Shown piece after piece: positions 8,243-17,093 of a DNA stretch of 64,000 bases. Each line of letters begins with the position of its first letter. The stretch's first letter is position 1. A program made the position numbers and the translations under genes. Location of the stretch: positions 111,480-175,479 of the forward strand of contig NZ_JAATEM010000014.1 of NCBI RefSeq assembly GCF_012034205.1, read 5' to 3'. This DNA comes from Streptomyces composti (lineage in GTDB: Bacteria > Actinomycetota > Actinomycetes > Streptomycetales > Streptomycetaceae). The notes under the pieces were generated by a model. That model was given only the letters and a program-made list of their open reading frames with translations. It did not search any database and had not been told where the DNA came from.

Positions 8243-10390
8243 ATGGTGGCGAAGAAGACCGCCGACCAGCAGTCGGCGTCCGGCAGGCCCGGACCCGCGC
8301 GGGGCGGTGGGGCCAAGGGGGTGGGCGGGAGGACGGGGACGCATGCGGCCCCGCCGAGCAGCTCCGCGCCCGGGGACGCGGCGACGCCGACGACGCTCAC
8401 CCTGACGGAACGGCCCGGGCGGCGCAGCTCCGCCGCGGGGGAGGCGGCCACGGGGAAGAAGGCGGGGAAGCCCGCTGCGCGGAGCTCCTCGAAGAGCTCT
8501 GCGCGCTCTTCGAGGAAGACCACCACGGGCAGGGACGCGCCGGCGACGAGCGCCACGGGAACGAGCGCCACGGGGAAGAAGGCGACGGCGGGGAAGGCGA
8601 GCACGGCGAAAGCGGCTCCGGGGGGAGATCCGGCCGCCGGCACCGGGAAGGCCACCGCCGGCGGGGCCACCGCGGCCTCCGGCAGGGGCGCCGGGGGTGT
8701 CGCGGGCGCGGAGACCGCGGCTGAGACGTCATCGCAGGGGGCGGCCGGGGCGGCGCGCCCCGAGGACCCGGCCGACGGGTCGGCCGGAGGCAAGGCCGGG
8801 ACCGGGAAGGCGGCACCGGCGAAGCGGGCGGGGACGAGGAAGACGCCGGCGGCCGGGAGGAAGGACAGGTCCGAGGGCACGGCCCCGGGTGAGCCGGCCG
8901 AAGACACCGGGGCGGAAGGCGACAGGGCCGCGGCGGAGGCGGCGGCCTCGGCCGGGAGGGCGACGGCGGGGAAGGCCGCCTCGGCCAGGAAGGCAACCGG
9001 GAAGAAAGCTGAGGCCGCGGCGAGCGAGGCGAACGGGGCGGCGGGTGCCGAGTCGCGGGCTGCGGGCAAGCGGACCGCGAAGCAGGCCGCGCCGGCCGGG
9101 AAGACGTCCCCGGCCGGCCGGAGGGACGAGGGCGAGGACGCGGTGGCGCGCGGGGGAGCTGCCGCTGAGGGCACCCCGTCCGGCGCCGCGCCCGGGACCG
9201 TCGCGTCGGCCGCCGGGGAGACCGCGGGCCGGAAGCCGGCATCGGCCGGCAGGGCGGGGACCGGGGCGAAGGCGGCGGCCTCGGCCGGGAAGGCGACGGC
9301 GAGGAAGCCGGCGGCGGCCGGGAGGAGAACCGCGGCTCAGGAGGCCGCGGCTCGGCAGGCCGTGCCGGGGGAGGCGAGCGTGGCTGAAGAGGCGGTTTCG
9401 GGTGAGGAGTCGAGGGCTGCGGGCAAGCGGGCCGCGAAGAAGGCCGCGTCGGCCAGGAAGGCGGCCGCGAAGAAGGCGACGGGGCGGAAGCCTGCGGCGG
9501 CCGAGGAGGCCGTGCCGGGCGAGGCGGGCGTGTCCGGGGCTGCCGAGCCGGAGGCCGAGAAGGCAGCCAGGAAGACGGCAGCCAGGAAGACGGCAGCCAA
9601 GAAGACGGCGAAGAAGGCCGCGGCGAAGAAGGCCGCGGCGAAGAAGGCGCCCGCCAAGGAGACCGCCGCCGAGAAGTCCACCGCCAGGAGGACCGCGGCG
9701 AAGAAGGCCACCGCCGGGAAGGCCGCGGTGGAGGAGCCCGCCGAGAGGGCTCCGGCCAGGAAGGCGGCCGGGAGGAAGACGGCCGCGGCGGCAGGCGGCG
9801 GTGAGGCGGAGGGCTCCGGGGTGAGCGGGGGAACACAGGACATGGCCGGGCGTGGCACGGCCACTGACGCGGGCGCGGACGAGACCGCACCGCAGACGGG
9901 AGCGACGACGGTGGGTGCGAAGAAGACTCCTGGCTCGGCCACGGCGGCGAAGACGACCGCCGTACCCAAGGCACGGCTCGCCGCGGCGGAGCCCGGCGAA
10001 CTCGCGGTGCGCCCGGGCGAGGACCCCTGGACGCCGGAGGAGGTCGAGGAGGCCCGGGCCGAGCTGATGGCCGAGGTGCTGCGGCTGCGCGAGGAGATCA
10101 GCTCGGCCGAGCAGTCGCTGGCCGGCCTGATGCGGGACTCCGGCGACGGCGCGGGCGACGACCAGGCCGACACGGGCACCAAGAACATCACCCGCGAGCA
10201 CGAGCTGGCGCTCACCGCCAACGCTCGCGAGATGCTCACCCAGTCCGAGCGCGCCCTGCAGCGCCTGGACGCCGGCACCTACGGACTCTGCGAGAACTGC
10301 GGCAACCCCATCGGCAAGGCCCGCATGCAGGCCTTCCCCAGGGCCACCCTGTGCGTGGAGTGCAAGCAGAAACAGGAGCGTCGGTACTGA
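8243..10390 (+). CDS. TraR/DksA zinc-finger protein with very long Ala/Lys-rich histone-like N-terminus
   Basis: A 715-residue protein starting MVAKKTADQQ at ATG 8243. Residues 1 to about 586 are low complexity, Ala/Gly/Lys/Arg/Thr rich, with repeated KKAAAKKA, RKTAAKK and AGKA motifs like histone H1 and the HupS tail. The last 129 residues form a DksA/TraR domain: a coiled coil (WTPEEVEEARAELMAEVLRL) with an Asp-rich turn (GDGAGDDQAD), then a zinc finger with Cys683, Cys686, Cys704 and Cys707. DksA-type proteins enter the RNA polymerase secondary channel; the tail should bind DNA, suggesting a nucleoid-associated role. The gene runs divergently from ileS; lspA follows 57 bp later. Confidence 0.85.
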   Translation: MVAKKTADQQSASGRPGPARGGGAKGVGGRTGTHAAPPSSSAPGDAATPTTLTLTERPGRRSSAAGEAATGKKAGKPAARSSSKSSARSSRKTTTGRDAPATSATGTSATGKKATAGKASTAKAAPGGDPAAGTGKATAGGATAASGRGAGGVAGAETAAETSSQGAAGAARPEDPADGSAGGKAGTGKAAPAKRAGTRKTPAAGRKDRSEGTAPGEPAEDTGAEGDRAAAEAAASAGRATAGKAASARKATGKKAEAAASEANGAAGAESRAAGKRTAKQAAPAGKTSPAGRRDEGEDAVARGGAAAEGTPSGAAPGTVASAAGETAGRKPASAGRAGTGAKAAASAGKATARKPAAAGRRTAAQEAAARQAVPGEASVAEEAVSGEESRAAGKRAAKKAASARKAAAKKATGRKPAAAEEAVPGEAGVSGAAEPEAEKAARKTAARKTAAKKTAKKAAAKKAAAKKAPAKETAAEKSTARRTAAKKATAGKAAVEEPAERAPARKAAGRKTAAAAGGGEAEGSGVSGGTQDMAGRGTATDAGADETAPQTGATTVGAKKTPGSATAAKTTAVPKARLAAAEPGELAVRPGEDPWTPEEVEEARAELMAEVLRLREEISSAEQSLAGLMRDSGDGAGDDQADTGTKNITREHELALTANAREMLTQSERALQRLDAGTYGLCENCGNPIGKARMQAFPRATLCVECKQKQERRY

Positions 10391-10447
10391 CCAGCCGGCG
10401 TGACGTACCCTCGTCCTCAGTCAAGGACCTAGGGCTGAGGGACTCAC

Positions 10448-11113
10448 GTGGCAGAGGCGGAGCGCATCATCGGTACGCCGGAAACCCCGGACGCGGACCG
10501 GGACGGGCAGGAGCGGGCTGCCGATGCCCACGAGACCGGTGCCCGCGGGGCCAGCGCGCACGACGCGACGGCCCCGGCCGGTGAGTCCGGTGCCGAGGAG
10601 ACGGCGGAGCAGAACGGGCGCCCCCGCGGCAAGCGGCGGATCGCCGTGCTGTTCGCCGTCGCCGCCTTCGCCTACGCCCTCGACCTGATCAGCAAGATGA
10701 TCGTGGTGGCCAGGCTGGAGCACCACGAGCCCATCGAGATCATCGGGGACTGGCTGCGCCTCGAGGCGATCCGCAACGCCGGCGCCGCCTTCGGCTTCGG
10801 CGAGGCCTTCACCGTGATCTTCACGGTGATCGCGGCCACGGTGATCGTGGTGATCGTCCGGCTCGCCCGCAAGCTGTACAGCCTGCCCTGGGCGATCGCC
10901 CTCGGGCTCCTGCTCGGCGGCGCCCTGGGCAACCTCACCGACCGGATCTTCCGTTCGCCGGGCGTCTTCAAGGGCGCCGTGGTCGACTTCATCGCGCCCA
11001 AGCACTTCGCGGTGTTCAACCTGGCGGACTCGGCGATCGTGTGCGGCGGCATCCTGATCGTCCTGCTGTCCTTCCGCGGCCTCGACCCCGACGGCACCGT
11101 GCACAAGGACTGA
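10448..11113 (+). CDS. lspA: Lipoprotein signal peptidase (signal peptidase II)
   Basis: This 221-residue membrane aspartic protease cuts prolipoproteins after diacylglyceryl transfer (see lgt at 49496). The catalytic pair is Asp180 (in VVDFIAP) and Asp194 (in FNLADSA), within the conserved RNAGAAFG...GNLTDR...NLADS pattern. Four hydrophobic segments run from about residues 64-82, 118-138, 146-163 and 190-208. An N-terminal extension of about 60 acidic, disordered residues precedes the first segment and is longer than in E. coli LspA. The start is GTG 10448. rluD follows after 53 bp. Confidence 0.94.
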   Translation: MAEAERIIGTPETPDADRDGQERAADAHETGARGASAHDATAPAGESGAEETAEQNGRPRGKRRIAVLFAVAAFAYALDLISKMIVVARLEHHEPIEIIGDWLRLEAIRNAGAAFGFGEAFTVIFTVIAATVIVVIVRLARKLYSLPWAIALGLLLGGALGNLTDRIFRSPGVFKGAVVDFIAPKHFAVFNLADSAIVCGGILIVLLSFRGLDPDGTVHKD

Positions 11114-11166
11114 GCGAACGAGGGCTCTCGTACGGGAGTGCCCCGGCCGTCCGGCATACTCGACGG

Positions 11167-12111
11167 GTGAGCACGATTCCCGAGATCCGTACCCTGCCCG
11201 TGCCCGACGGCCTGGAGGGCGAGCGTGTCGACGCCGCCATCTCCCGCATGTTCGGCTTCTCCCGCACCAAGGCGGCCGAGCTGGCCGCGGCGGGGAAGGT
11301 CACGGTCGACGGGTCGGTGGTCGGCAAGTCGGAGCGGGTCAGCGGCGGTGCGTGGCTCGAGGTGGAGATGCCCGCCCCGCCCGCCCCGGTGCAGGTGGTG
11401 GCCGAGCCGGTCGAGGGCATGGAGATCGTGCACGACGACGAGCACGTGGTGGTGATCGTCAAGCCCGTCGGGGTCGCCGCGCACCCCTCGCCCGGCTGGA
11501 CCGGCCCGACCGTGATCGGCGGTCTCGCCGCCGCGGGCTTCCGCATCTCGACCTCCGGCGCCGCCGAGCGCCAGGGCATCGTGCACCGTCTGGACGTCGG
11601 CACCTCCGGCCTGATGGTGGTCGCCAAGTCGGAGCGGGCGTACACCTCGCTGAAGCGCCAGTTCAAGGAGCGCACGGTCGACAAGCGCTACCACGCGCTC
11701 GTCCAGGGCCACCCCGACCCGACCAGCGGCACCATCGACGCACCCATCGGCAGGCATCCGAACCACGACTACAAGTGGGCGGTCACCGCCGACGGCAAGC
11801 CGTCCGTCACCCACTACGACCTGATCGAGGCCTTCCGCGCCGCCTCGCTGCTGGACATCAAGCTGGAGACCGGCCGCACCCACCAGATCCGCGTCCACAT
11901 GGCCGCCCACCGGCACCCCTGCGTCGGCGACCTGACCTACGGCGCGGACCCCACGCTCGCCAAGCGGCTGCGCCTGACCCGTCAGTGGCTGCACGCGGTG
12001 CGGCTCGGCTTCGAGCACCCCGGCGACGGCCAGTGGGCCGAGTTCTCCTGCGACTACCCCGAGGACCTGCAGCGGGCCCTGGACCAGGTCCGCGAGGAGA
12101 CCTGGGCATGA
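11167..12111 (+). CDS. RluA/RluD-family 23S rRNA pseudouridine synthase
   Basis: A 314-residue enzyme with an N-terminal S4 RNA-binding domain (about residues 15-70) and a pseudouridine synthase domain. The catalytic Asp is Asp143 in [15 protein letters not shown]; the motifs KPVGVAAHP and [11 protein letters not shown] are also present. The GTG at 11167 gives [15 protein letters not shown]; an upstream extension to 11041 overlaps lspA and is rejected. The TGA overlaps the ATG of the next gene. It is RluD-like by sequence; its exact rRNA uridines are inferred only. Confidence 0.92.
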   Translation: MSTIPEIRTLPVPDGLEGERVDAAISRMFGFSRTKAAELAAAGKVTVDGSVVGKSERVSGGAWLEVEMPAPPAPVQVVAEPVEGMEIVHDDEHVVVIVKPVGVAAHPSPGWTGPTVIGGLAAAGFRISTSGAAERQGIVHRLDVGTSGLMVVAKSERAYTSLKRQFKERTVDKRYHALVQGHPDPTSGTIDAPIGRHPNHDYKWAVTADGKPSVTHYDLIEAFRAASLLDIKLETGRTHQIRVHMAAHRHPCVGDLTYGADPTLAKRLRLTRQWLHAVRLGFEHPGDGQWAEFSCDYPEDLQRALDQVREETWA

Positions 12112-12575
12112 CGGTGCCCTACACCGTCCGCGAGGCCCGGGACAGCGCCGACCGCGAGGCGTGCTTCGCGGTGCGCAAGGAGGTCTTCGTCGCCGAGCAG
12201 GGCGTTCCCGAGGACATCGAGTACGACGCGTACGACGCCGGGGCCGTGCATGTGCTCGCCGTCCGGGACGACGGCACCCCGCTCGGCACCGGCCGGCTGC
12301 TGCACGGCGAGGCCGCCGCCGCGAAGAACGGAGGGGACGCCTCCGTGGGTGCTCTGGGACGGCTCGCGGTGCTGCGCCGGGCCCGCGGGCTCGGCGTCGG
12401 CGCGGCACTGGTGCGTGCCGTCGAGGACCTGGCCCGCGAGCGCGGCCTCACGGCCGTCGACCTGCACGCCCAGACCCACGCCCTCGGGTTCTACGAGCGG
12501 CTCGGGTACGTGGCGTACGGGCCGGAGTTCGAGGACGCGGGCATGCCGCACCGGGCCATGCGGCGCGTGCTGTAA
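12108..12575 (+). CDS. GNAT-family N-acetyltransferase
   Basis: A 155-residue GNAT protein that begins at ATG 12108, overlapping the rluD stop by four bases. The acetyl-CoA pyrophosphate loop is [12 protein letters not shown], preceded by the strand GALGRLAVL, and the C-terminal motif [13 protein letters not shown] closes the fold. The N-terminus ([25 protein letters not shown]) resembles the ElaA group, whose substrate is uncertain. Overlap with rluD indicates co-translation. Confidence 0.9.
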   Translation: MTVPYTVREARDSADREACFAVRKEVFVAEQGVPEDIEYDAYDAGAVHVLAVRDDGTPLGTGRLLHGEAAAAKNGGDASVGALGRLAVLRRARGLGVGAALVRAVEDLARERGLTAVDLHAQTHALGFYERLGYVAYGPEFEDAGMPHRAMRRVL

Positions 12576-12738
12576 CAGCACCCTGGCCGTGCGGCGTGCG
12601 CGGTGAGTGCACTGGGCGGGGCACGCGGGCAGCGGGGGCCGTGCGGTGCGTGGTGGAGCGCGCGAACACCCTGGTGAGCGCCCGGTCGTGGCAGGCTGGA
12701 ACCGGCTGTCCGATCGTCGACCTCCCGGAGCGCTGACC

Positions 12739-14325
12739 GTGGATCAGTTGGCCCTGCTGTTCGCCCTGTTGCTCGGTGCCCTGGTGAGCGTTCCGGTCGG
12801 GGACCGGCTGGGGCTGCCCGCACCGGTGCTGATGACGGTGTTCGGGATCGTCCTGGCGCTGCTGCCGTTCGTGCCGAACGTCGACATCCCGCCGGACCTG
12901 ATCCTGCCGCTGCTCCTTCCGCCCCTGCTCTACGCGGCGGTGCGACGCACCTCCTGGCGGCAGTTCGCGGCCAACGTCAAACCCATTCTGCTGCTGGCGG
13001 TGGCCCTGGTCCTGGTCACCACGCTGTGTGTGACCACCGTGGCTCACGCGATCGTGCCCGGCCTGCCGCTGGCCGCCGCCGCCGCGCTCGGCGCGCTGGT
13101 CGCACCGCCCGACCCGGTGGCGGCCACCGTGGTCGCCGGAAAGCTGGGGCTGCCACGCCGTCTGGTGTCGATCCTCGAGGGCGAGGGGCTGTTCAACGAC
13201 GTCACGGCGATCGTGCTGTACCACGTGGCGATCGCCGCCGCCGTGACCGGGACGTTCTCCGCCTGGGAGGCCGGGCTCGACCTGGTGCTCTCGGCCGTCG
13301 TCGCCGTGGTGATCGGGCTCGCGCTGGGCTGGGGCGCCAACAAGCTCATGGACCTGCTGGACGAGCCCACCCTGCAGATCGGCCTGAGCCTGCTCGTCCC
13401 CTACGCCTCCTACGTCCTCGCCGAGGAGCTGCACGGCTCCGGGGTGCTGGCGGTGCTCACCACCGCGCTCTTCCTGGTGGAGTACGCCACCGACGCCGAC
13501 AACGTGATGACCCGGCTGGCCGGGCACACCTTCTGGGACATCGTGGACACCCTGGTCACGGGCGTGGCGTTCGGTCTCGTCGGGCTCGAGCTGCACAACG
13601 CGATCAACACCGCCTCGGGCCGGTGGGGCGAGTTGCTCGGCTGGGCGGGCGCGGTGGTGGGCGTGGTGATCCTGGTGCGGCTGCTGTGGCTGTTGCCGGC
13701 GACCTGGCTGGCGCAGCGGCTGCACGCGGCACGCGACGTCGACGAGGAGATCCCGGTCAGCTGGCGGGAGACCGTGGTCATGTGGTGGGCGGGGATGCGG
13801 GGCGTGGCCTCGGTCGCGCTGGCCCTGGCCATCCCGCTGGAGACGGACGCGGGGGAGGCGTTCCCGGTCCGGGACGAGATCGTCTTCATCGCCTTCGGCG
13901 TGATCCTGACCACGCTGCTGGTCCAGGGACTGACGCTGCCGTGGCTGGTCAGGCGGCTGCGGGTGCAGGCCGACACCGAGCAGGAGCAGCGGATGGAGCA
14001 CGAGCTGGCGGTGCGGGCCGCCCGGGCGGCCAAGCAGAGGCTGCGGGAGATCGAGAAGGAAGAAGGGCTGCCCGACGACCTGGCGGAGCAGATGATGCGG
14101 CGGGCCTTCGACATCGCGGTGCGGATCAGCCCGGAGATGGCGGAGGACGAGCGGCGTGAGGCGCACCGGCAGCGGGCGGAGCGGCTGAAGCGGCTGCGCC
14201 GGATCGAGAGCGAGATGCTCAGCGCCGCCCGGCACGAGGTGCTGGCGGCCCGGAGCGAGCCGGGGGCGGTGCCCGAGGTGGTGGACCGGGTGCTGCGCCA
14301 CCTGGACGTGCGCAGCCTGCGCTGA
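12739..14325 (+). CDS. CPA1-type Na+/H+ antiporter
   Basis: A 528-residue membrane protein with about 12 hydrophobic segments up to residue 415. The CPA1 core is visible: PPDPVAATVV (the acidic ion-binding DP), LEGEGLFNDVTAIVLY and the helix WWAGMRGVASVALALAIP. The last 110 residues are a charged, cytoplasmic, probably coiled tail (REIEKEEGLPDDLAEQMM), often regulatory in this family. It should exchange Na+ or K+ for protons at the cell membrane. The GTG at 12739 follows GGAG; the frame is open further upstream but without a good ribosome site. Confidence 0.9.
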   Translation: MDQLALLFALLLGALVSVPVGDRLGLPAPVLMTVFGIVLALLPFVPNVDIPPDLILPLLLPPLLYAAVRRTSWRQFAANVKPILLLAVALVLVTTLCVTTVAHAIVPGLPLAAAAALGALVAPPDPVAATVVAGKLGLPRRLVSILEGEGLFNDVTAIVLYHVAIAAAVTGTFSAWEAGLDLVLSAVVAVVIGLALGWGANKLMDLLDEPTLQIGLSLLVPYASYVLAEELHGSGVLAVLTTALFLVEYATDADNVMTRLAGHTFWDIVDTLVTGVAFGLVGLELHNAINTASGRWGELLGWAGAVVGVVILVRLLWLLPATWLAQRLHAARDVDEEIPVSWRETVVMWWAGMRGVASVALALAIPLETDAGEAFPVRDEIVFIAFGVILTTLLVQGLTLPWLVRRLRVQADTEQEQRMEHELAVRAARAAKQRLREIEKEEGLPDDLAEQMMRRAFDIAVRISPEMAEDERREAHRQRAERLKRLRRIESEMLSAARHEVLAARSEPGAVPEVVDRVLRHLDVRSLR

Positions 14326-14441
14326 AGCAGGCGGCGGGCGGGGGCTCGTCCCACCAGCGGCTTCCCGGCGTGGCGGCGCGGTCCGCGTTTCCCTCGCGCG
14401 GCCTGACGCCTCCGGCGGCTCCTGCTCCGTAGGGTGCCCTC

Positions 14442-15182
14442 ATGACTCGGAACGTTGTGATCAGTGGTGGCGGCACCGGTATCGGTCTTGCCGCCGCCCG
14501 GATGTTCGCCGCCGACGGGGACCAGGTGCTGCTGATCGGGCGCCGACGGGAAGTGCTGGAGCGGGCCGGGGTGCCCGGGGCGCTGACCTTCGCCGCGGAT
14601 CTCGCCGACCCCGAGGCGGTCGGCTCGGCCGCCGCATTCGTGGGCCGGGAGTTCGGCGCCGTGGACGTGCTGATCCACAGTGCCGGCGGCAACGGGCTGC
14701 TGGAGCCCCCGGTCGGGGGCGACGACCCGCTGGACGCCGTCGCCCGGCACTGGACGGTCAACTTCCGGCTCAATGTGCTGACCGCGGTCCTGCTCACCGA
14801 GGCCCTCAAGCACCGGCTCGCCGAGCCGGGCGGCCGGGTGCTGTTCCTCAGCTCCATCGCCGCCTACCGCGGTTCCGGCCAGGTGGCCTACGCCGCCGCC
14901 AAGGCGGGGCTGCACCCGTACGCCCACGCCCTGGCCCGGGAGCTGGGCCCGCACGGCATCACCGTGAACGTCGTCGCGCCCGGCTATGTGGAGGACACCG
15001 CGTTCTTCGGCGACGGCATGGACGAGGAGCGGCGGGCGCGGCTGATCGCCGAGACCCTGGACAAGCGGGCCGGCACCCCCGGTGACATCGCCGCCACGCT
15101 GCACTGGCTGGCCTCACCGGGCGCCGCGCACATCACCTCGCAGATCATCCAGGTCAACGGCGGCGCCGAGCGCGGCCACTGA
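14442..15182 (+). CDS. Short-chain dehydrogenase/reductase
   Basis: A 246-residue classical SDR. The nucleotide-binding motif GGGTGIG lies at residues 9-15, NAG is replaced by HSAGGNG near 79-85, and the catalytic residues are Ser137/138, Tyr150 and Lys154 (YAAAK). The end carries the usual ITSQIIQVNGG. Arg35-Arg36 after the second strand suggests NADP(H). Substrate unknown. It stands alone between the antiporter and a convergent channel gene. Confidence 0.9.
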   Translation: MTRNVVISGGGTGIGLAAARMFAADGDQVLLIGRRREVLERAGVPGALTFAADLADPEAVGSAAAFVGREFGAVDVLIHSAGGNGLLEPPVGGDDPLDAVARHWTVNFRLNVLTAVLLTEALKHRLAEPGGRVLFLSSIAAYRGSGQVAYAAAKAGLHPYAHALARELGPHGITVNVVAPGYVEDTAFFGDGMDEERRARLIAETLDKRAGTPGDIAATLHWLASPGAAHITSQIIQVNGGAERGH

Positions 15183-15205
15183 GCCCGCTGCCCGCCGCCC
15201 CCGGT

Positions 15206-16339
15206 TCATCCGTCGGACGGCGGCCCCTGGGTGTTGCGCGCCGCGGATATCCCGGCCGGGGCGGAGAACGAGGCGGAGGAGCGCCGGCCGTCCAGGACGG
15301 GGCGCGGGGCCGCCTCGGCCGTGCTGATGCGGGGCAGGGCGTACGGGTGCTTCTCGGCCAGCCAGCGGATCATCTGCTCGCGCACGGTGACGCGCACCGT
15401 CCAGATGTCGTCCGCGTCCTTCGCCGTCACCAGGGCCCGCACCTCCATGGTGCTGGGCGTGGTGTCGGTCACGGTCAGGTTGTAGGCGCGGCCGTCCCAG
15501 GCGGGGCACTCGCGCAGGATGTCGCGGAGCCGTTCGCGCATCTCGTCCAGCGGGGCGGCGTGGTCCAGGTGCCAGAAGACGGTGCCGGTCATCTGCGGGG
15601 TGCCGCGCGACCAGTTCTCGAACGGCTTGGACGTGAAGTACGACACCGGCATGGTGATCCGGCGCTCGTCCCAGGTGCGCACGGTCAGGAAGGTGAGGGT
15701 GATCTCCTCGACGGTGCCCCACTCGCCGTCCACCACCACCGTGTCGCCGATGCGCACCATGTCGCCGAAGGCGATCTGCAGCCCGGCGAACATGTTGCTC
15801 AGCGTCGACTGGGCGGCGACACCGGCGACGATGCCGAGGAGGCCGGCCGAGGCGAGCAGCGAGGCGCCGGCGGCGCGCATCGCGGGGAAGGTCAGCAGCA
15901 TCGCGGCGACGGCGACCACCCCGACGATCGCCGAGACCACCCGCCGGATCAGCGTCACCTGGGTGCGCACCCGGCGGACCCGCGCCGGGTCGCGCTGGGC
16001 GTGGGCGCTGGCGTAGCGGGTGTAGGAGGTCTCGACCACGGCCGCGGCGATGCGGATGACCAGCCAGGCGGCCGAGCCGATCAGGACCAGGGTCAGGGTC
16101 CGGCCGATGCCGACCTGGTGCTCGGGGAGGACCCTGGTCTCCTCGTAGGACCCTCTGAGCAGAACCGCGCACAGCAGCAGCTGGTAGGGGACGCGGCCGC
16201 GGCGGAGCAGCCCCCACAGCGGGGTCTCCGGGTGCCGTTGGTCGGCCTTGCGCAGCAGCCTGTCGGTGGCCCAGCCGAGCAGCAGCGTGAGCACGACCGA
16301 GCCGCCGACCACGATCAGCGGGCGAAGCACGTCATCCAT
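15206..16339 (-). CDS. MscS-family mechanosensitive ion channel
   Basis: A 377-residue protein starting MDDVLRPLIVVGG at ATG 16339. Membrane segments lie near residues 6-24, 47-62, 70-95, 125-145 and 150-170; the last is the Ala/Gly-rich pore helix typical of MscS (ASAGLLGIVAGVAAQSTLSN). The soluble beta domain follows (GLQIAFGDMVRIGDTVVVDG, then WGTVEEITLTFLTVRTWDERR). Such channels open on membrane tension and release solutes. It is convergent with the SDR gene (23 bp between stops). Confidence 0.9.
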   Translation of the reverse strand: MDDVLRPLIVVGGSVVLTLLLGWATDRLLRKADQRHPETPLWGLLRRGRVPYQLLLCAVLLRGSYEETRVLPEHQVGIGRTLTLVLIGSAAWLVIRIAAAVVETSYTRYASAHAQRDPARVRRVRTQVTLIRRVVSAIVGVVAVAAMLLTFPAMRAAGASLLASAGLLGIVAGVAAQSTLSNMFAGLQIAFGDMVRIGDTVVVDGEWGTVEEITLTFLTVRTWDERRITMPVSYFTSKPFENWSRGTPQMTGTVFWHLDHAAPLDEMRERLRDILRECPAWDGRAYNLTVTDTTPSTMEVRALVTAKDADDIWTVRVTVREQMIRWLAEKHPYALPRISTAEAAPRPVLDGRRSSASFSAPAGISAARNTQGPPSDG

Positions 16340-16445
16340 GCCTGCGAACCTAACCGGCCCGGAGCGGTATGAACATGTGACGTCCGCGGCGTCGCGGGCA
16401 GGCCGCGGTCCGGCGCGGCCGTCTCCGGCTGGCACCATGGACGGC

Positions 16446-17018
16446 ATGAACATCATGCTCTTCCACTCGTCCTACGGTCTCCGGCCCGCGGTGCGACGGG
16501 CCGCCGAGGGGATGCGCGCGGCCGGACACGAGGTGTGGACCCGCGACCTCTTCGAGGGCCGCACGTTCGACACCGTCGAGGAGGGCATGGAGTACAAGGA
16601 CGAGGTGGGCAAGGACGAGCTGCTGAAGCGAGCCGTGCTGGCCGCCGCGCCCTACTCGGAGCGCGGGCTGGTGTACGCGGGCTTCTCGCTCGGCGCCTCG
16701 ATCGCGCAGACGCTGGCCCTGGGCGACGACAAGGCGCGGGGCCTGCTGCTTCTGCACGGCACCTCGGACCTCGCACCCAACGCCGCGGTGGACGAGCTGC
16801 CGGTGCAGCTGCATGTCGCCGAGCCGGACCCGTTCGAGACGGACGACTGGCTGAGCGCCTGGTACCTGCAGATGCGCCGGGCCGGGGCGGACGTCGAGGT
16901 GTACCGGTACCCCGGGGCCGGGCACCTGTACACCGACTCCGACCTGCCGGACTGGGACGAGGAGGCCGCCGAGGCCACCTGGCGGGTGGCGCTCGGCTTC
17001 CTCGACTCCCTGGACTGA
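16446..17018 (+). CDS. Dienelactone hydrolase-family alpha/beta hydrolase
   Basis: A 190-residue alpha/beta hydrolase. The nucleophile elbow is YAGFSLGAS with Ser81, where classical dienelactone hydrolases have Cys. The acid is probably in AEPDPFE and the histidine in GAGHLYTDSD. The MNIMLFHSSYGLRPAV start (16446) is typical; an ATG at 16437 is the alternative. Its reaction is unknown. It diverges from the MscS gene. Confidence 0.85.
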   Translation: MNIMLFHSSYGLRPAVRRAAEGMRAAGHEVWTRDLFEGRTFDTVEEGMEYKDEVGKDELLKRAVLAAAPYSERGLVYAGFSLGASIAQTLALGDDKARGLLLLHGTSDLAPNAAVDELPVQLHVAEPDPFETDDWLSAWYLQMRRAGADVEVYRYPGAGHLYTDSDLPDWDEEAAEATWRVALGFLDSLD

Positions 17019-17030
17019 CCGGGGCCGGTC

Positions 17031-17046
17031 GTCGGTCCGGACCGAC
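17031..17046. terminator. Palindrome between convergent genes
   Basis: A perfect 16-base palindrome (8-bp arms, GTCGGTCC and its complement) sits in the 75-bp gap between the converging hydrolase and phoD. The flanking GC-rich sequence extends the pairing with mismatches. It probably works as a weak bidirectional terminator. Confidence 0.45.
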
Positions 17047-17093
17047 CGGGAGCCGACGAGCCCGGCCCGTCGTTCCCGGCCGGCCGGTCCCGG

